Below, piece after piece: positions 24,391 through 31,843 of a DNA stretch of 60,838 nt. Position 1 is the first letter of the stretch; each line of letters opens with the position of its first letter. Source of the stretch: an uncultured Clostridium sp. Its GTDB lineage: Bacteria; Bacillota; Clostridia; Lachnospirales; Lachnospiraceae. Made by a program: the position numbers and the translations under genes. The notes below the pieces were generated by a model, which was given only the letters and a program-made list of their open reading frames with translations, was not told where the DNA came from and made no database searches. The stretch covers positions 1 through 60,838 of the forward strand of contig NZ_URHZ01000026.1 of the NCBI RefSeq assembly GCF_900547735.1, given 5' to 3'.

Positions 24391-25698
24391 ATGAATTTTC
24401 AGATATGGATTTTATTTATTGCTATCGTATTGTTTGGGCTGCTGGCGTTTAAGCAGGTCAGCGCCCTGATTCTGGCTCCAATCATCACCATCTTTGTCGC
24501 AGTCTGCTCGGGCCTTCCGATTCTCGACAGCCTGCAGAACCAGTTCATGCCGGCTGCCGGAGATTACATTATCAAGTATTTCCTTATCTTTTTTGTGGGC
24601 GCTCTGTTCGGCTCCGTCTATCAGTTTACGGGAGCCGCAGAATCCATTGCAAGGGCCATCGTCAAGGTCAGCAAGGGAAAATATGCCGCTCCGATTATCA
24701 TGTGCATCACCGGAATACTGACATTCGGCGGCGTCAGCGGCTTTGTTGTGTTCTTTGTCATCTATCCGATTGCCATCCAGTTATTTAAGGAAGCCAATCT
24801 TACGAGGAGACTGCTGCCGGCCGCCATATCGGCGGGCTGCTGGACATGGTCCATGAGCGGTCCCGGTTCTCCTTCCATCCAGAACTACATTGCCATGACC
24901 AACCTGGGAACTCCGGCCACGGCCGCTTTTGTGCCGTCGCTCATCACCACGGCCGCCATGTTTGCCCTGATTTTTGCCTGGCTGGAATACAGGGCCAGAA
25001 AATTCACAAAAAAGGGCCTGGTATTTAATGACGCCTCTCTCAAATACCAGCTCACGGACGAGGAACTGAGTACCGAGGAAAGCAGGGATCTGCCTCACTG
25101 GATCATTGCATTCCTGCCGATTCTCATTATCCTGACCGTATTTAACCTTCTCGGTTTCCCGGTGGAAACCGCGGTACTGGCCGGCATCGGCGCTTCCGTC
25201 CTTCTGATGTTCCGGAGGGTAGGCGGCCTGAACCGCTGGATCGAAGTATTCAACAAGGGAGCCGCCGACTCGGGAGTCGCAATCCTGAACACGGCTATCG
25301 TCGTTGGATTCGGAGGCGTTGTGCAGAACACGCAGGGGTTTACCGACCTTGTACTGACGCTTAAAAGCCTGCATATGCCGCCTCTCGTATTTGTTATGAT
25401 CACCGTGGCGGTCTGCGCCGGAGCCTGCGGTTCCGCTTCCGGCGGAATGGGCGTTGCCTTCAACGCATTGAAAAGCACTTATATGGAAATGGGCATCAAC
25501 TTCCAGTATGTCCACCGCATTGCCGCCATCGCTGCCGGAACTCTCGACACCCTGCCCCACCAGGGCGCGCAGATTACGCTTCTCGGCATCTGTAAGATGA
25601 CGCACAAGGAAGCTTACTGGGATATTGCCGTCACTCAGATCATTATTCCGTTTATCGCCTGTGGTTTCTTCATCGTGCTGGCATCCCTCGGACTTTGA
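24391..25698 (+). CDS. GntP family permease (carboxylate / hydroxybutyrate type)
   Basis: A 435-residue membrane protein with about 12 hydrophobic stretches. It resembles the GntP family, which carries gluconate, other sugar acids and 3-hydroxybutyrate with cations. Recognisable parts are the N-terminal LFGLLAFKQVSALILAP, the GVSGFVVFFVIYPIA region and SMSGPGSPSIQNYIAM. In the second half GACGSASGGMGVAFNAL and DTLPHQGAQITLL occur. The ATG at 24391 has a run of six G nine bases upstream. It follows the CoA-transferase by 30 bases and is almost certainly co-transcribed with it, so the cargo is likely the acid that this enzyme activates. Confidence 0.88.
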   Translation: MNFQIWILFIAIVLFGLLAFKQVSALILAPIITIFVAVCSGLPILDSLQNQFMPAAGDYIIKYFLIFFVGALFGSVYQFTGAAESIARAIVKVSKGKYAAPIIMCITGILTFGGVSGFVVFFVIYPIAIQLFKEANLTRRLLPAAISAGCWTWSMSGPGSPSIQNYIAMTNLGTPATAAFVPSLITTAAMFALIFAWLEYRARKFTKKGLVFNDASLKYQLTDEELSTEESRDLPHWIIAFLPILIILTVFNLLGFPVETAVLAGIGASVLLMFRRVGGLNRWIEVFNKGAADSGVAILNTAIVVGFGGVVQNTQGFTDLVLTLKSLHMPPLVFVMITVAVCAGACGSASGGMGVAFNALKSTYMEMGINFQYVHRIAAIAAGTLDTLPHQGAQITLLGICKMTHKEAYWDIAVTQIIIPFIACGFFIVLASLGL

Positions 25699-25770
25699 CA
25701 GTTCCGGCCGGAATCTGCGGTTGTTGTGAAATTACACAAAAAAACGGCAGATAATTTTACACTTTGTATA

Positions 25771-25799
25771 TTGACCAACAGAGAAAAAAGAAGTATTAT
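25771..25799 (+). promoter_or_regulatory. Sigma-A promoter of the second acyl-CoA dehydrogenase
   Basis: TTGACC (25771-25776), 17-bp spacer, TATTAT (25794-25799). TAGCATGCTA starts 17 bases after the -10 box. Confidence 0.75.
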
Positions 25800-25816
25800 T
25801 TATGCAAGCTATTAAT

Positions 25817-25826
25817 TAGCATGCTA
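25817..25826. promoter_or_regulatory. Operator candidate TAGCATGCTA, site 3
   Basis: The third copy of the 10-bp palindrome, at about +11 to +20 of the acyl-CoA dehydrogenase transcript. This is a position where a bound repressor would block elongation or promoter clearance. Confidence 0.65.
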
Positions 25827-25936
25827 GATATTTGTAAACATAATTTCTCGCATGTAAAATATTAACCAAAACATACGGCGGTCCCGTCGCGGCCGTCCGA
25901 AGACAAACCAATCATTTATCCTAAGGAGGTAACACT

Positions 25937-27076
25937 ATGAATTTCCAGTTAACAGAAGACCGATTAGCATTACAGCAGGCAGTAAGAGAATTTGCAGAGA
26001 AAGAACTGGCTCCGGGTGTCATTGAACGTGATGAGAAAAGTGAGTATCCGGTAGAGCTCTATAAGAAGATGGGCGAGATGGGCCTGATCGGACTTCCTTA
26101 TGCGAAGGAATACGGCGGTTCAGGTAGGGACTATCTGGACTACGCTATCGCAGTAGAAGAAATTTCCAAGGTTGACGCATCCGTCGGTATCTCCTACTCC
26201 GTATCCACTTCCCTTTACGGCGGCAGTATTGCAAACGGCGGTTCCGAGGAGCAGAAGAGAGAATTCCTCCCGGAAGTTCTTTCAGGTAAAACATTCGGTT
26301 CCTTCGGCCTGACCGAGCCGAACGCAGGATCCGACGCAGGCGGCTGTGTTACAATTGCGGAAAAGAAGGGCGACAAATACGTATTAAACGGCCTGAAGTG
26401 CTTCAATACCAACGGACCTCTCTCCGAACACTTTGCAGTATATGCACTGACTCATCCGGAACTGGGCAGCAAGGGCCTCTCCTGTTTCCATGTTACAAAA
26501 GGCACTCCCGGATTATCCATCGGAAAAATTGAGAACAAGATGGGTATCCGCTCCGCACAGGTTTCCGAACTCGTTTTTGAAAATTGTGAGATTCCTGAGA
26601 CTGCTCTTCTGGGCGAAGAGAAACAGGGTTTCAAGATTGCCATGAAGACACTGGACGGCGGCCGTATCGGCGTTGCCGCACAGGGACTCGGACTCGCCGA
26701 AGGCGCGTTTGAAATCGCAAGAAAATATCTCATGACAAGGGAACAGTTTGGTAAACCGCTCTACAGAAACCAGTATCTTGCTTTCAAGATGGCCGAACTG
26801 GAATGCGAAATCGAGCAGGCTAAGTACATGCTCTACAAAGCCGCTCTCGACAAATCCGAAGGAAGATCCTACTCCATTCCTGCCGCCAAAGCAAAACTTG
26901 TCTGCACCAACGCCGCAATGCACGTTACAACAGAGGCCGTACAGATGCTGGGCGGCAACGGCTTCATGAAAGAATACCACGTAGAGCGTATGATGAGGGA
27001 TTCCAAGATCACTCAGATTTACGAGGGAACAAACGAAATCCAGAAACTTGTAATCAGCGGAAGTTTATTCAGATAA
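25937..27076 (+). CDS. Acyl-CoA dehydrogenase, second paralogue
   Basis: A 379-residue short-chain acyl-CoA dehydrogenase. FGLTEPNAGSDAGGCVT, FNTNGPLSEHFAVYAL and LDGGRIGVAAQGLGLAEGAFE are typical. The catalytic base is Glu363 in IYEGTNEIQKL. It differs from the bcd product throughout (for example NTNGPLSEH where bcd has ITNGKEADV) and so is an old paralogue rather than a recent copy. The ribosome site AAGGAGGTAACACT is strong. Its own promoter carries the GCATGC palindrome. The nearby EtfBA2 genes are the likely electron partner. Substrate could be butyryl-CoA or a related acyl-CoA. Confidence 0.94.
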   Translation: MNFQLTEDRLALQQAVREFAEKELAPGVIERDEKSEYPVELYKKMGEMGLIGLPYAKEYGGSGRDYLDYAIAVEEISKVDASVGISYSVSTSLYGGSIANGGSEEQKREFLPEVLSGKTFGSFGLTEPNAGSDAGGCVTIAEKKGDKYVLNGLKCFNTNGPLSEHFAVYALTHPELGSKGLSCFHVTKGTPGLSIGKIENKMGIRSAQVSELVFENCEIPETALLGEEKQGFKIAMKTLDGGRIGVAAQGLGLAEGAFEIARKYLMTREQFGKPLYRNQYLAFKMAELECEIEQAKYMLYKAALDKSEGRSYSIPAAKAKLVCTNAAMHVTTEAVQMLGGNGFMKEYHVERMMRDSKITQIYEGTNEIQKLVISGSLFR

Positions 27077-27152
27077 AAGTCTCTCATACGTCTTCTGTTA
27101 CTGCTCGCGGCATGGCCGTTTCCCGGCTGTGCCGTAATGAGCCCGGATCTGT

Positions 27153-27181
27153 TTGACTTTGCATGCAAATTTTCTTATAAT
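27153..27181 (+). promoter_or_regulatory. Consensus promoter of marR with an embedded palindrome
   Basis: TTGACT (27153-27158), 17-bp spacer, TATAAT (27176-27181). The perfect 12-bp palindrome TTTGCATGCAAA (27158-27169) lies in the spacer. A protein bound there would exclude RNA polymerase, the classic MarR autorepression layout. Confidence 0.85.
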
Positions 27182-27234
27182 AGAAACAGTTCGAACAGAA
27201 AATATTTGCACAGAAAGGCGATGAACAAACAATT

Positions 27235-27657
27235 ATGGAACTCAAAGAATGTATTAATTTTCTGCTCACCACTGCACAGCATACGGTTTTCCAGTATCTG
27301 AGCCAGCGGCTGGCGCCTTATGACATCACCCCTTCCCAGTACGGCATATTAAACTGCCTGTGGATCGGCGGCGGCACCTGCCTTCCGCGCCAGATCGCAG
27401 AACTGCTCTGCCTGGAAACCTCCACTGTATCAGGAATCCTGGACAGAATGCAGAAGAAGGATTTAATTGACCGTGTCATCAACCCGGATAACCGGCGTGA
27501 GATTCTCGTCATGATCACTCCCAAGGGCGAGGCCCTGAAGGAGCCGGTCCTCAAGATTATCGATGAGGTGAACGAGGAAGTCTTAAAGGATTTCAGTCCG
27601 AAGGAAACAGATTTTATTAGAAAATCGCTGCGGCAGATTGCGGAAAAAGCATTGTAG
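27235..27657 (+). CDS. MarR family transcriptional regulator
   Basis: A 140-residue winged-helix regulator. The DNA-binding part spans about residues 30-100, with PRQIAELLCLETSTVSGILDRM as helix-turn-helix and the wing around VINPDNRREILVMITPKG. MarR proteins are dimers that usually bind 10-18-bp palindromes and release them on binding a small ligand, often an aromatic or acyl compound or a CoA ester. The gene lies inside the second C4-acid cluster, between the acyl-CoA dehydrogenase and etfBA2, with its own promoter and terminator. GCATGC-centred palindromes occur at its own promoter and at the promoters of two cluster genes, so it is the best candidate regulator of the cluster. Confidence 0.92.
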   Translation: MELKECINFLLTTAQHTVFQYLSQRLAPYDITPSQYGILNCLWIGGGTCLPRQIAELLCLETSTVSGILDRMQKKDLIDRVINPDNRREILVMITPKGEALKEPVLKIIDEVNEEVLKDFSPKETDFIRKSLRQIAEKAL

Positions 27658-27679
27658 TCTTCATGACACAATGCTTTTT
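27644..27679 (+). terminator. Terminator overlapping the end of marR
   Basis: AAAAAGCATTGT (27644-27655) is perfectly complementary to ACAATGCTTTTT (27668-27679). The stop codon lies in the stem-loop. Confidence 0.85.
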
Positions 27680-27697
27680 CTTAAATTAAGTGGCAAT

Positions 27698-27745
27698 GAA
27701 AAGTTCGCGAAGCGTGCTTTTCGTTGTTAACAGCGAAAAGTGAGG
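27698..27745 (+). promoter_or_regulatory. Leader of etfB2 with two mutually exclusive hairpins
   Basis: GAAAAG (27698-27703), CTTTTC (27717-27722) and GAAAAG (27735-27740) follow in order, so the middle arm can pair with either neighbour. The second choice is part of a 24-bp near-perfect palindrome (27717-27740) centred on TGTTAACA, and it ends two bases before the GAGG ribosome site. It also contains TCGCGAAGCGTG, shared in part with the dispersed repeat at 54672-54684. Confidence 0.5.
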
Positions 27746-27752
27746 ATTTTTT

Positions 27753-28469
27753 ATGAATACGATTGCCATCATTCGTCAAACCTCCCCCGGCACAGAGGCA
27801 AAACAGGATTACGCCGCAGTGGAGGCAGCCCTGCGCTTAAAAAAACAGGCCGGAGGCTCCGTCACAGCGGTCTGCCTGGGCACGGAGTCAGGACTTTCCC
27901 TTCTCAGGGAGGCCGTCGCAATGGGATGTGACGGCGCTCTTCTGCTTCTTCTCCCTCCCGGCCTTCCTTCCACTCCCGAACCGTTACTGTATGCCCGGCT
28001 GCTCTGCGATAATCTCCGCTCCATGGAATTTAACGCCATTTTCACGAGCTGCTATAACGTGGATGCCGACACAATACAAACCGGTTTCCTGCTGGCCTCA
28101 TTTCTGGACCTCCCCCAGGCCGGATATGCGGACGAAACCGCCTATTCCGAAAAGGACGGTTTTACCGTAAAGCGCCTGTTTGAAGACAGGTACCAGATGG
28201 TGAACCTTCCTTCCCCCTGTCTGATAAGCGCCCTATTGCAGCCCGGAAAGCGAATCTATATGACGGCCGACGGCATTACCAGGGCCTACTCGATGAAGAT
28301 TCCGGTGATACCGGCGGATATAGCGCTCCGCTCCGGCGATCCCTCCTGTCTCACACTTCTCCATTCAGATAAGAAAAAAGAGAGGCACCACGGGACCGTC
28401 CTCACCGTTTCCACGGAGGAGGCCATAACCGCCATTATGGACATCATGCACAAAAACCATATAATTTAG
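27753..28469 (+). CDS. Divergent electron transfer flavoprotein subunit beta (EtfB2)
   Basis: A 238-residue EtfB relative, identified by overall order of motifs and by the EtfA-like gene 16 bases downstream. ALRLKKQAGGSVTAVCLGTESGLSLLREAVAMGCDGALLL (in pieces) matches the EtfB N-terminal half. Two nucleotide-binding loops are altered. The usual GGADTxAT segment is replaced by STPEPLLYAR, and the usual IDGDTxQVGP reads VDADTIQTGF. The protein is about 25 residues shorter than EtfB1. These changes suggest altered or lost AMP/FAD binding in the beta subunit, so ordinary non-bifurcating or modified electron transfer is possible. The ribosome site is GTGAGGATTTTTT. Confidence 0.85.
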   Translation: MNTIAIIRQTSPGTEAKQDYAAVEAALRLKKQAGGSVTAVCLGTESGLSLLREAVAMGCDGALLLLLPPGLPSTPEPLLYARLLCDNLRSMEFNAIFTSCYNVDADTIQTGFLLASFLDLPQAGYADETAYSEKDGFTVKRLFEDRYQMVNLPSPCLISALLQPGKRIYMTADGITRAYSMKIPVIPADIALRSGDPSCLTLLHSDKKKERHHGTVLTVSTEEAITAIMDIMHKNHII

Positions 28470-28485
28470 AAGAAAGGGATACGAA

Positions 28486-29493
28486 ATGAACCATGATATT
28501 GTCATAATCGCGGAACAGAGAGACGGAAAATTACAGAAAATCAGTCTGGAACTGATCTGCGGAGCCAGAGAACTGGCAAGGCGGACGGGCGGCAGGGTGA
28601 TCGCCGTCATTGCCGGTTTCCGGCTTAAAGAATCCGCAGAGAAGCTGGCGGAAGAAGGCAGTGACGAGGTGTGGGTGATTGACGCTCCCTTCCTTGAAGA
28701 ATACAGGGCAAAACCCTATGCGGAAGCCGTGAGCCGGGCCATTAAAAAGGCAGAACCGGAAATCGTCCTCTTCGGCTCCACCATGAGCGGAATAGAAATC
28801 GCCTCCGGCGCCGCGGCCAGGCTGAATACCGGCCTTGTCACCGACTGCACCGCTCTCTCCCTCTCACCGGAAAACGGCCTGCTGCTCATGACGCGCCCCA
28901 ATACGGACGGCATTTCCATCGATACCTTTGTCTGCAGGGAAAAACGGCCGCAGATGGCCACAGTCCGGCCGGGCGTGCTTGCAAAAATGAGGGCGGAGGA
29001 GACTCCTCCCGAAATGCCCCCGGCCGTTATCCGTTCCTTTCCCATGGATTTCAGCAATATGGAAGACGGCGTCTCCATCATTTCCACGGTCAAAGGCAGG
29101 GAACAGGAATCCGACATCACCCGGTCCAGGGTCCTTGTCGCAGGAGGGCGCGGCATCGGCGGTCCGGAAGGATTTAAAACGCTCCGGACACTGGCTTCCC
29201 TCCTGGACGGCCAGATCGCCTGTTCCAGGGCATGTGTGGAGTCCGGCTGGATCGACGCTTCCCCTCAGGTGGGACAGACGGGAAAAACCGTGCGCCCCGA
29301 CCTCTATCTGGCCTGCGGTATCTCGGGAGCATTCCAGCACGTGACGGGAATGGAGGCGTCCCGGCTGATTATTTCCATCAATAAGAATCCGGCCGCACCG
29401 ATTTTCGATATCTCCGATTTGGGAATTGTCGGCAGCGTGGAAGTCCTGCTGCCAAAGCTCATCGCTGCCCTGACGGAGTATCGGAGAGCATAA
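28486..29493 (+). CDS. Electron transfer flavoprotein subunit alpha (EtfA2)
   Basis: A 335-residue EtfA. Unlike its partner, the C-terminal FAD-binding domain is well kept: VAGGRGIGGPEGFKTL, SPQVGQTGKTVRPDLYLA, CGISGAFQHVTGM and INKNPAAPIFDISDLGIVGSVEVL. The N-terminal half is typical, with LFGSTMSGIEIASGAAARLNTGLVTDCTAL (in pieces). It would bind FAD and dock with EtfB2 and probably with the second acyl-CoA dehydrogenase. It follows etfB2 by 16 bases (AGAAAGGGATACGAA). Codon and base use look slightly richer in G and C than neighbouring genes by eye, which I cannot quantify. Confidence 0.92.
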   Translation: MNHDIVIIAEQRDGKLQKISLELICGARELARRTGGRVIAVIAGFRLKESAEKLAEEGSDEVWVIDAPFLEEYRAKPYAEAVSRAIKKAEPEIVLFGSTMSGIEIASGAAARLNTGLVTDCTALSLSPENGLLLMTRPNTDGISIDTFVCREKRPQMATVRPGVLAKMRAEETPPEMPPAVIRSFPMDFSNMEDGVSIISTVKGREQESDITRSRVLVAGGRGIGGPEGFKTLRTLASLLDGQIACSRACVESGWIDASPQVGQTGKTVRPDLYLACGISGAFQHVTGMEASRLIISINKNPAAPIFDISDLGIVGSVEVLLPKLIAALTEYRRA

Positions 29494-29511
29494 GCGCCCT
29501 GCCCGTGAGCA

Positions 29512-29540
29512 TTGACAAAAAATCCACAGAATGCTACACT
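29512..29540 (+). promoter_or_regulatory. Sigma-A promoter of the butyryl-CoA:acetate CoA-transferase
   Basis: TTGACA (29512-29517), 17-bp spacer, TACACT (29535-29540). No GCATGC palindrome is nearby, so this gene may be expressed independently of the rest of the cluster. Confidence 0.8.
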
Positions 29541-29581
29541 TATTTCATCATTTTAAAAAGTTTAAGGATAAGGTGAACAGT

Positions 29582-30925
29582 ATGGATTATAAGAAAATGT
29601 ATGCAGAAAAACTGGTTTCCGCCGACGCGGCCGCGGCAGTGGTCAAGTCTGGTGACTGGGTTGACTATGGCTGGACGACCGGAACTCCGGTTGCCGTAGA
29701 CGCCGCCCTGGCAAAACGTATGCCTGAGCTGACCAACGTCAATTTCAGAGGTGGAATCCTGATGTGGGTACCGGAGATTTTCAAAATCGAGAATCCGGCC
29801 GAGCATCTCACATGGAATTCCTGGCACATGAGCGGAATCGAGAGAAAGGCAATTGCACAGGGATTTTCCTATTATGCTCCAATCCGCTATTCCGAGCTTC
29901 CAAGATACTACAGAGAGTCCTCTACCAAACCGGACGTTGCCATCTTCCAGGTTGCTCCGATGGACGCACACGGATACTTTAACTTCGGGCCGAACGCCTC
30001 CCATATGGCAGCCTGCTGCGAGACCTCCAAAGTCATCATCGTGGAAGTGAATGAGAATATGCCGGTCTGCCTCGGCGGATTTGAGAACGGCGTGCATATC
30101 TCCCAGGTTGACATGGTTGTAGAGGGAAGCAATCCTCCTATCGCCGAGATGGGCGCAGGCGGAGCCGCCACGGAAGTGGATGAGGCCGTTGCAAAACTGA
30201 TCGTGGAGGAGATCCCGAACGGAGCCTGCCTTCAGCTTGGTATCGGCGGAATGCCGAATGCCGTAGGTTCCCTCATCGCCAAATCAGACTTAAAAGATCT
30301 GGGCGTTCACACCGAGATGTATGTTGACGCATTTGTGGATATTGCCGCTGCCGGTAAGATCACGGGCGCTCACAAGGGCATCGACAAGGGCCGTCAGGTT
30401 TACGCTTTCGGCGCAGGTACGAAAAAACTTTACGACTACATTAATAACAATCCTGAATGTATGAGCGCACCGGTTGATTACACCAATGATATCCGCTCCA
30501 TCTCCGCGCTGGATAACTTCATGTCCATCAACAATGCGGTAGACGTAGACCTCTTCGGACAGGTCAATGCGGAGTCGGCAGGCGTTAAACATATCAGCGG
30601 AGCCGGCGGACAGCTTGACTTTGTACTGGGCGCTTACCTTTCCAAAGGCGGAAAGAGCTTTATCTGCTGTTCCTCCACCTTCAACACAAGGGACGGCCAG
30701 TTAAAATCCAGAATTCTTCCGACCTTAAACCAGGGTTCCATCGTAACGGACACCCGTGCCAATATCCATTATCTCGTAACAGAGTACGGCAAGGTTAACT
30801 TAAAAGGTCTGTCCACCTGGCAGAAATGTGAGGCCATCATCTCCGTTGCACATCCGCAGTTCAGAGATGAACTGATTAAGGATGCCGAGAAGATGAATAT
30901 CTGGAGACGCAGCAATAAGATTTGA
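29582..30925 (+). CDS. but: Butyryl-CoA:acetate CoA-transferase
   Basis: A 447-residue CoA-transferase of the acetyl-CoA hydrolase/4-hydroxybutyrate CoA-transferase group. It swaps CoA from butyryl-CoA to acetate, releasing butyrate and giving acetyl-CoA, the main final step in gut Lachnospiraceae. The opening MDYKKMYAEKLVSADAA and KSGDWVDYGWTTGTP, the segment LGIGGMPNAVGSLIAKSDL, and the catalytic Glu245 in GVHTEMYVDAFVD match But. The 4-hydroxybutyrate enzyme is the close alternative. I chose the ATG at 29582, after AAGGTGAACAGT. The longer frame would start inside the promoter. It serves both the core butyrate operon and the second cluster. Confidence 0.9.
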   Translation: MDYKKMYAEKLVSADAAAAVVKSGDWVDYGWTTGTPVAVDAALAKRMPELTNVNFRGGILMWVPEIFKIENPAEHLTWNSWHMSGIERKAIAQGFSYYAPIRYSELPRYYRESSTKPDVAIFQVAPMDAHGYFNFGPNASHMAACCETSKVIIVEVNENMPVCLGGFENGVHISQVDMVVEGSNPPIAEMGAGGAATEVDEAVAKLIVEEIPNGACLQLGIGGMPNAVGSLIAKSDLKDLGVHTEMYVDAFVDIAAAGKITGAHKGIDKGRQVYAFGAGTKKLYDYINNNPECMSAPVDYTNDIRSISALDNFMSINNAVDVDLFGQVNAESAGVKHISGAGGQLDFVLGAYLSKGGKSFICCSSTFNTRDGQLKSRILPTLNQGSIVTDTRANIHYLVTEYGKVNLKGLSTWQKCEAIISVAHPQFRDELIKDAEKMNIWRRSNKI

Positions 30926-30941
30926 GAAATGTAGAACTTGA

Positions 30942-30989
30942 GAAACATAAAGATTTAGAATCATAAAGATTTGGAATCATAAAGAATGA
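30942..30989 (+). repeat. Three 16-bp tandem repeats after but
   Basis: Three consecutive 16-nt units (30942-30957, 30958-30973, 30974-30989) share ATAAAGA and most other bases. The array sits between the but stop codon and its terminator. Confidence 0.6.
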
Positions 30990-31038
30990 CAGAGCCGCCG
31001 CAGACCGGGAATCGTATCCCGTCTGCGGCGGCTCTGTC
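30988..31038. terminator. Long GC-rich terminator hairpin after but
   Basis: A perfect 18-bp stem (30988-31005 with 31021-31038) is extended inside by a short CGGGA/TCCCG pairing. The T-run is poor. It lies between convergent genes and may serve both. Confidence 0.75.
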
Positions 31039-31059
31039 CGCCGTGTTTTCAAACACGCT

Positions 31060-31311
31060 CTAGTACTCACGCAGCACCAGTTCCGTTATCCCCTGGTTCA
31101 TCCCGTGCTCCAGCCGCGCCACCCGCGGTTCACGGCCGTAGGAATACTCCTCCCAGATCATGTTCTTTATTCCCGTTCCTCCATGGAACCCATGTATCAG
31201 GCGGATCCGGTAGACATTCCGGCCTGCCCGGTCAAGCTCTGCGTCGATCAGGCGTTTTGCCTCCTCGGCCCTCCGACCGTGCAGATCCAGTTCTATGATT
31301 CCGCCGTTCAT
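31060..31311 (-). CDS. Small MutS-related (Smr) domain protein
   Basis: An 83-residue protein consisting of little more than an Smr domain. ELDLHGRRAEEAKRLIDAELDRA carries the LDLHG motif and IRLIHGFHGGTGIKNMIW carries the HGxGTG-like motif (here GFHGGTG). Smr domains act as nucleases or RNA-binding modules. The start codon overlaps the stop of the unknown protein upstream by 4 bases, indicating translational coupling. Such small solo Smr proteins are common in clostridia and their roles are mostly unknown. Confidence 0.82.
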   Translation of the reverse strand: MNGGIIELDLHGRRAEEAKRLIDAELDRAGRNVYRIRLIHGFHGGTGIKNMIWEEYSYGREPRVARLEHGMNQGITELVLREY

Positions 31312-31748
31312 CTCTTTTCCCCTGTGGTCTCACGGATCAGGCGTTCAACCGCTTCGTCCGTGTAGGACAGGAGTTTCCCGAATTCCCAGGCAATCCGGTA
31401 ACGGGCTTCTCCCGTATACCTGCCTTCCCTGATCAATTCTTCCTTCCGCTCTCTGAGGGACAGATAGCTGTCCAGATCTTCGTCATTCTTATAGAAGATA
31501 TAGTGACTGGCTCCTCTGTTCATCTCCTCCGGAAAAAGATCCGTGACAAGAGAATCATTTTCTGCATACATCTTCGTACCGTACCGGGCGCATATCTCAC
31601 GGCATGCCTCCAAACACTCATCCCGCTCCTCCGGCGTCCGGCACGGATGGCTCATGGCAATCTTCTTTACTCCCGCACCTACCATCTCGTTAAAACAGTC
31701 GATCACTCCCAACTGGTAGGAATATGCATCAATCTCTCTTTTGTTCAT
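31308..31748 (-). CDS. Uncharacterised 146-residue protein coupled to the Smr protein
   Basis: I do not recognise a family. The protein is acidic, soluble and probably helical, with many Glu and Arg residues, a Cys-containing segment DECLEACREICARYG and no signal peptide or membrane segment. The start is preceded by AGGAGAGGTGAGCAGGG and the gene reads like an ordinary coding region. Its stop overlaps the start of the Smr gene (ATGA), so the two proteins are made together and may act together, perhaps in RNA or DNA handling. That link is inference from coupling only. Confidence 0.8.
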   Translation of the reverse strand: MNKREIDAYSYQLGVIDCFNEMVGAGVKKIAMSHPCRTPEERDECLEACREICARYGTKMYAENDSLVTDLFPEEMNRGASHYIFYKNDEDLDSYLSLRERKEELIREGRYTGEARYRIAWEFGKLLSYTDEAVERLIRETTGEKR

Positions 31749-31843
31749 CCCTGCTCACCTCTCCTGGCAAATATTTTTTCTGCCCTAAGTATAGCATGTA
31801 CAAACTTATTTTGTCACTACGCGGTTTTATACATTACTGCCTC

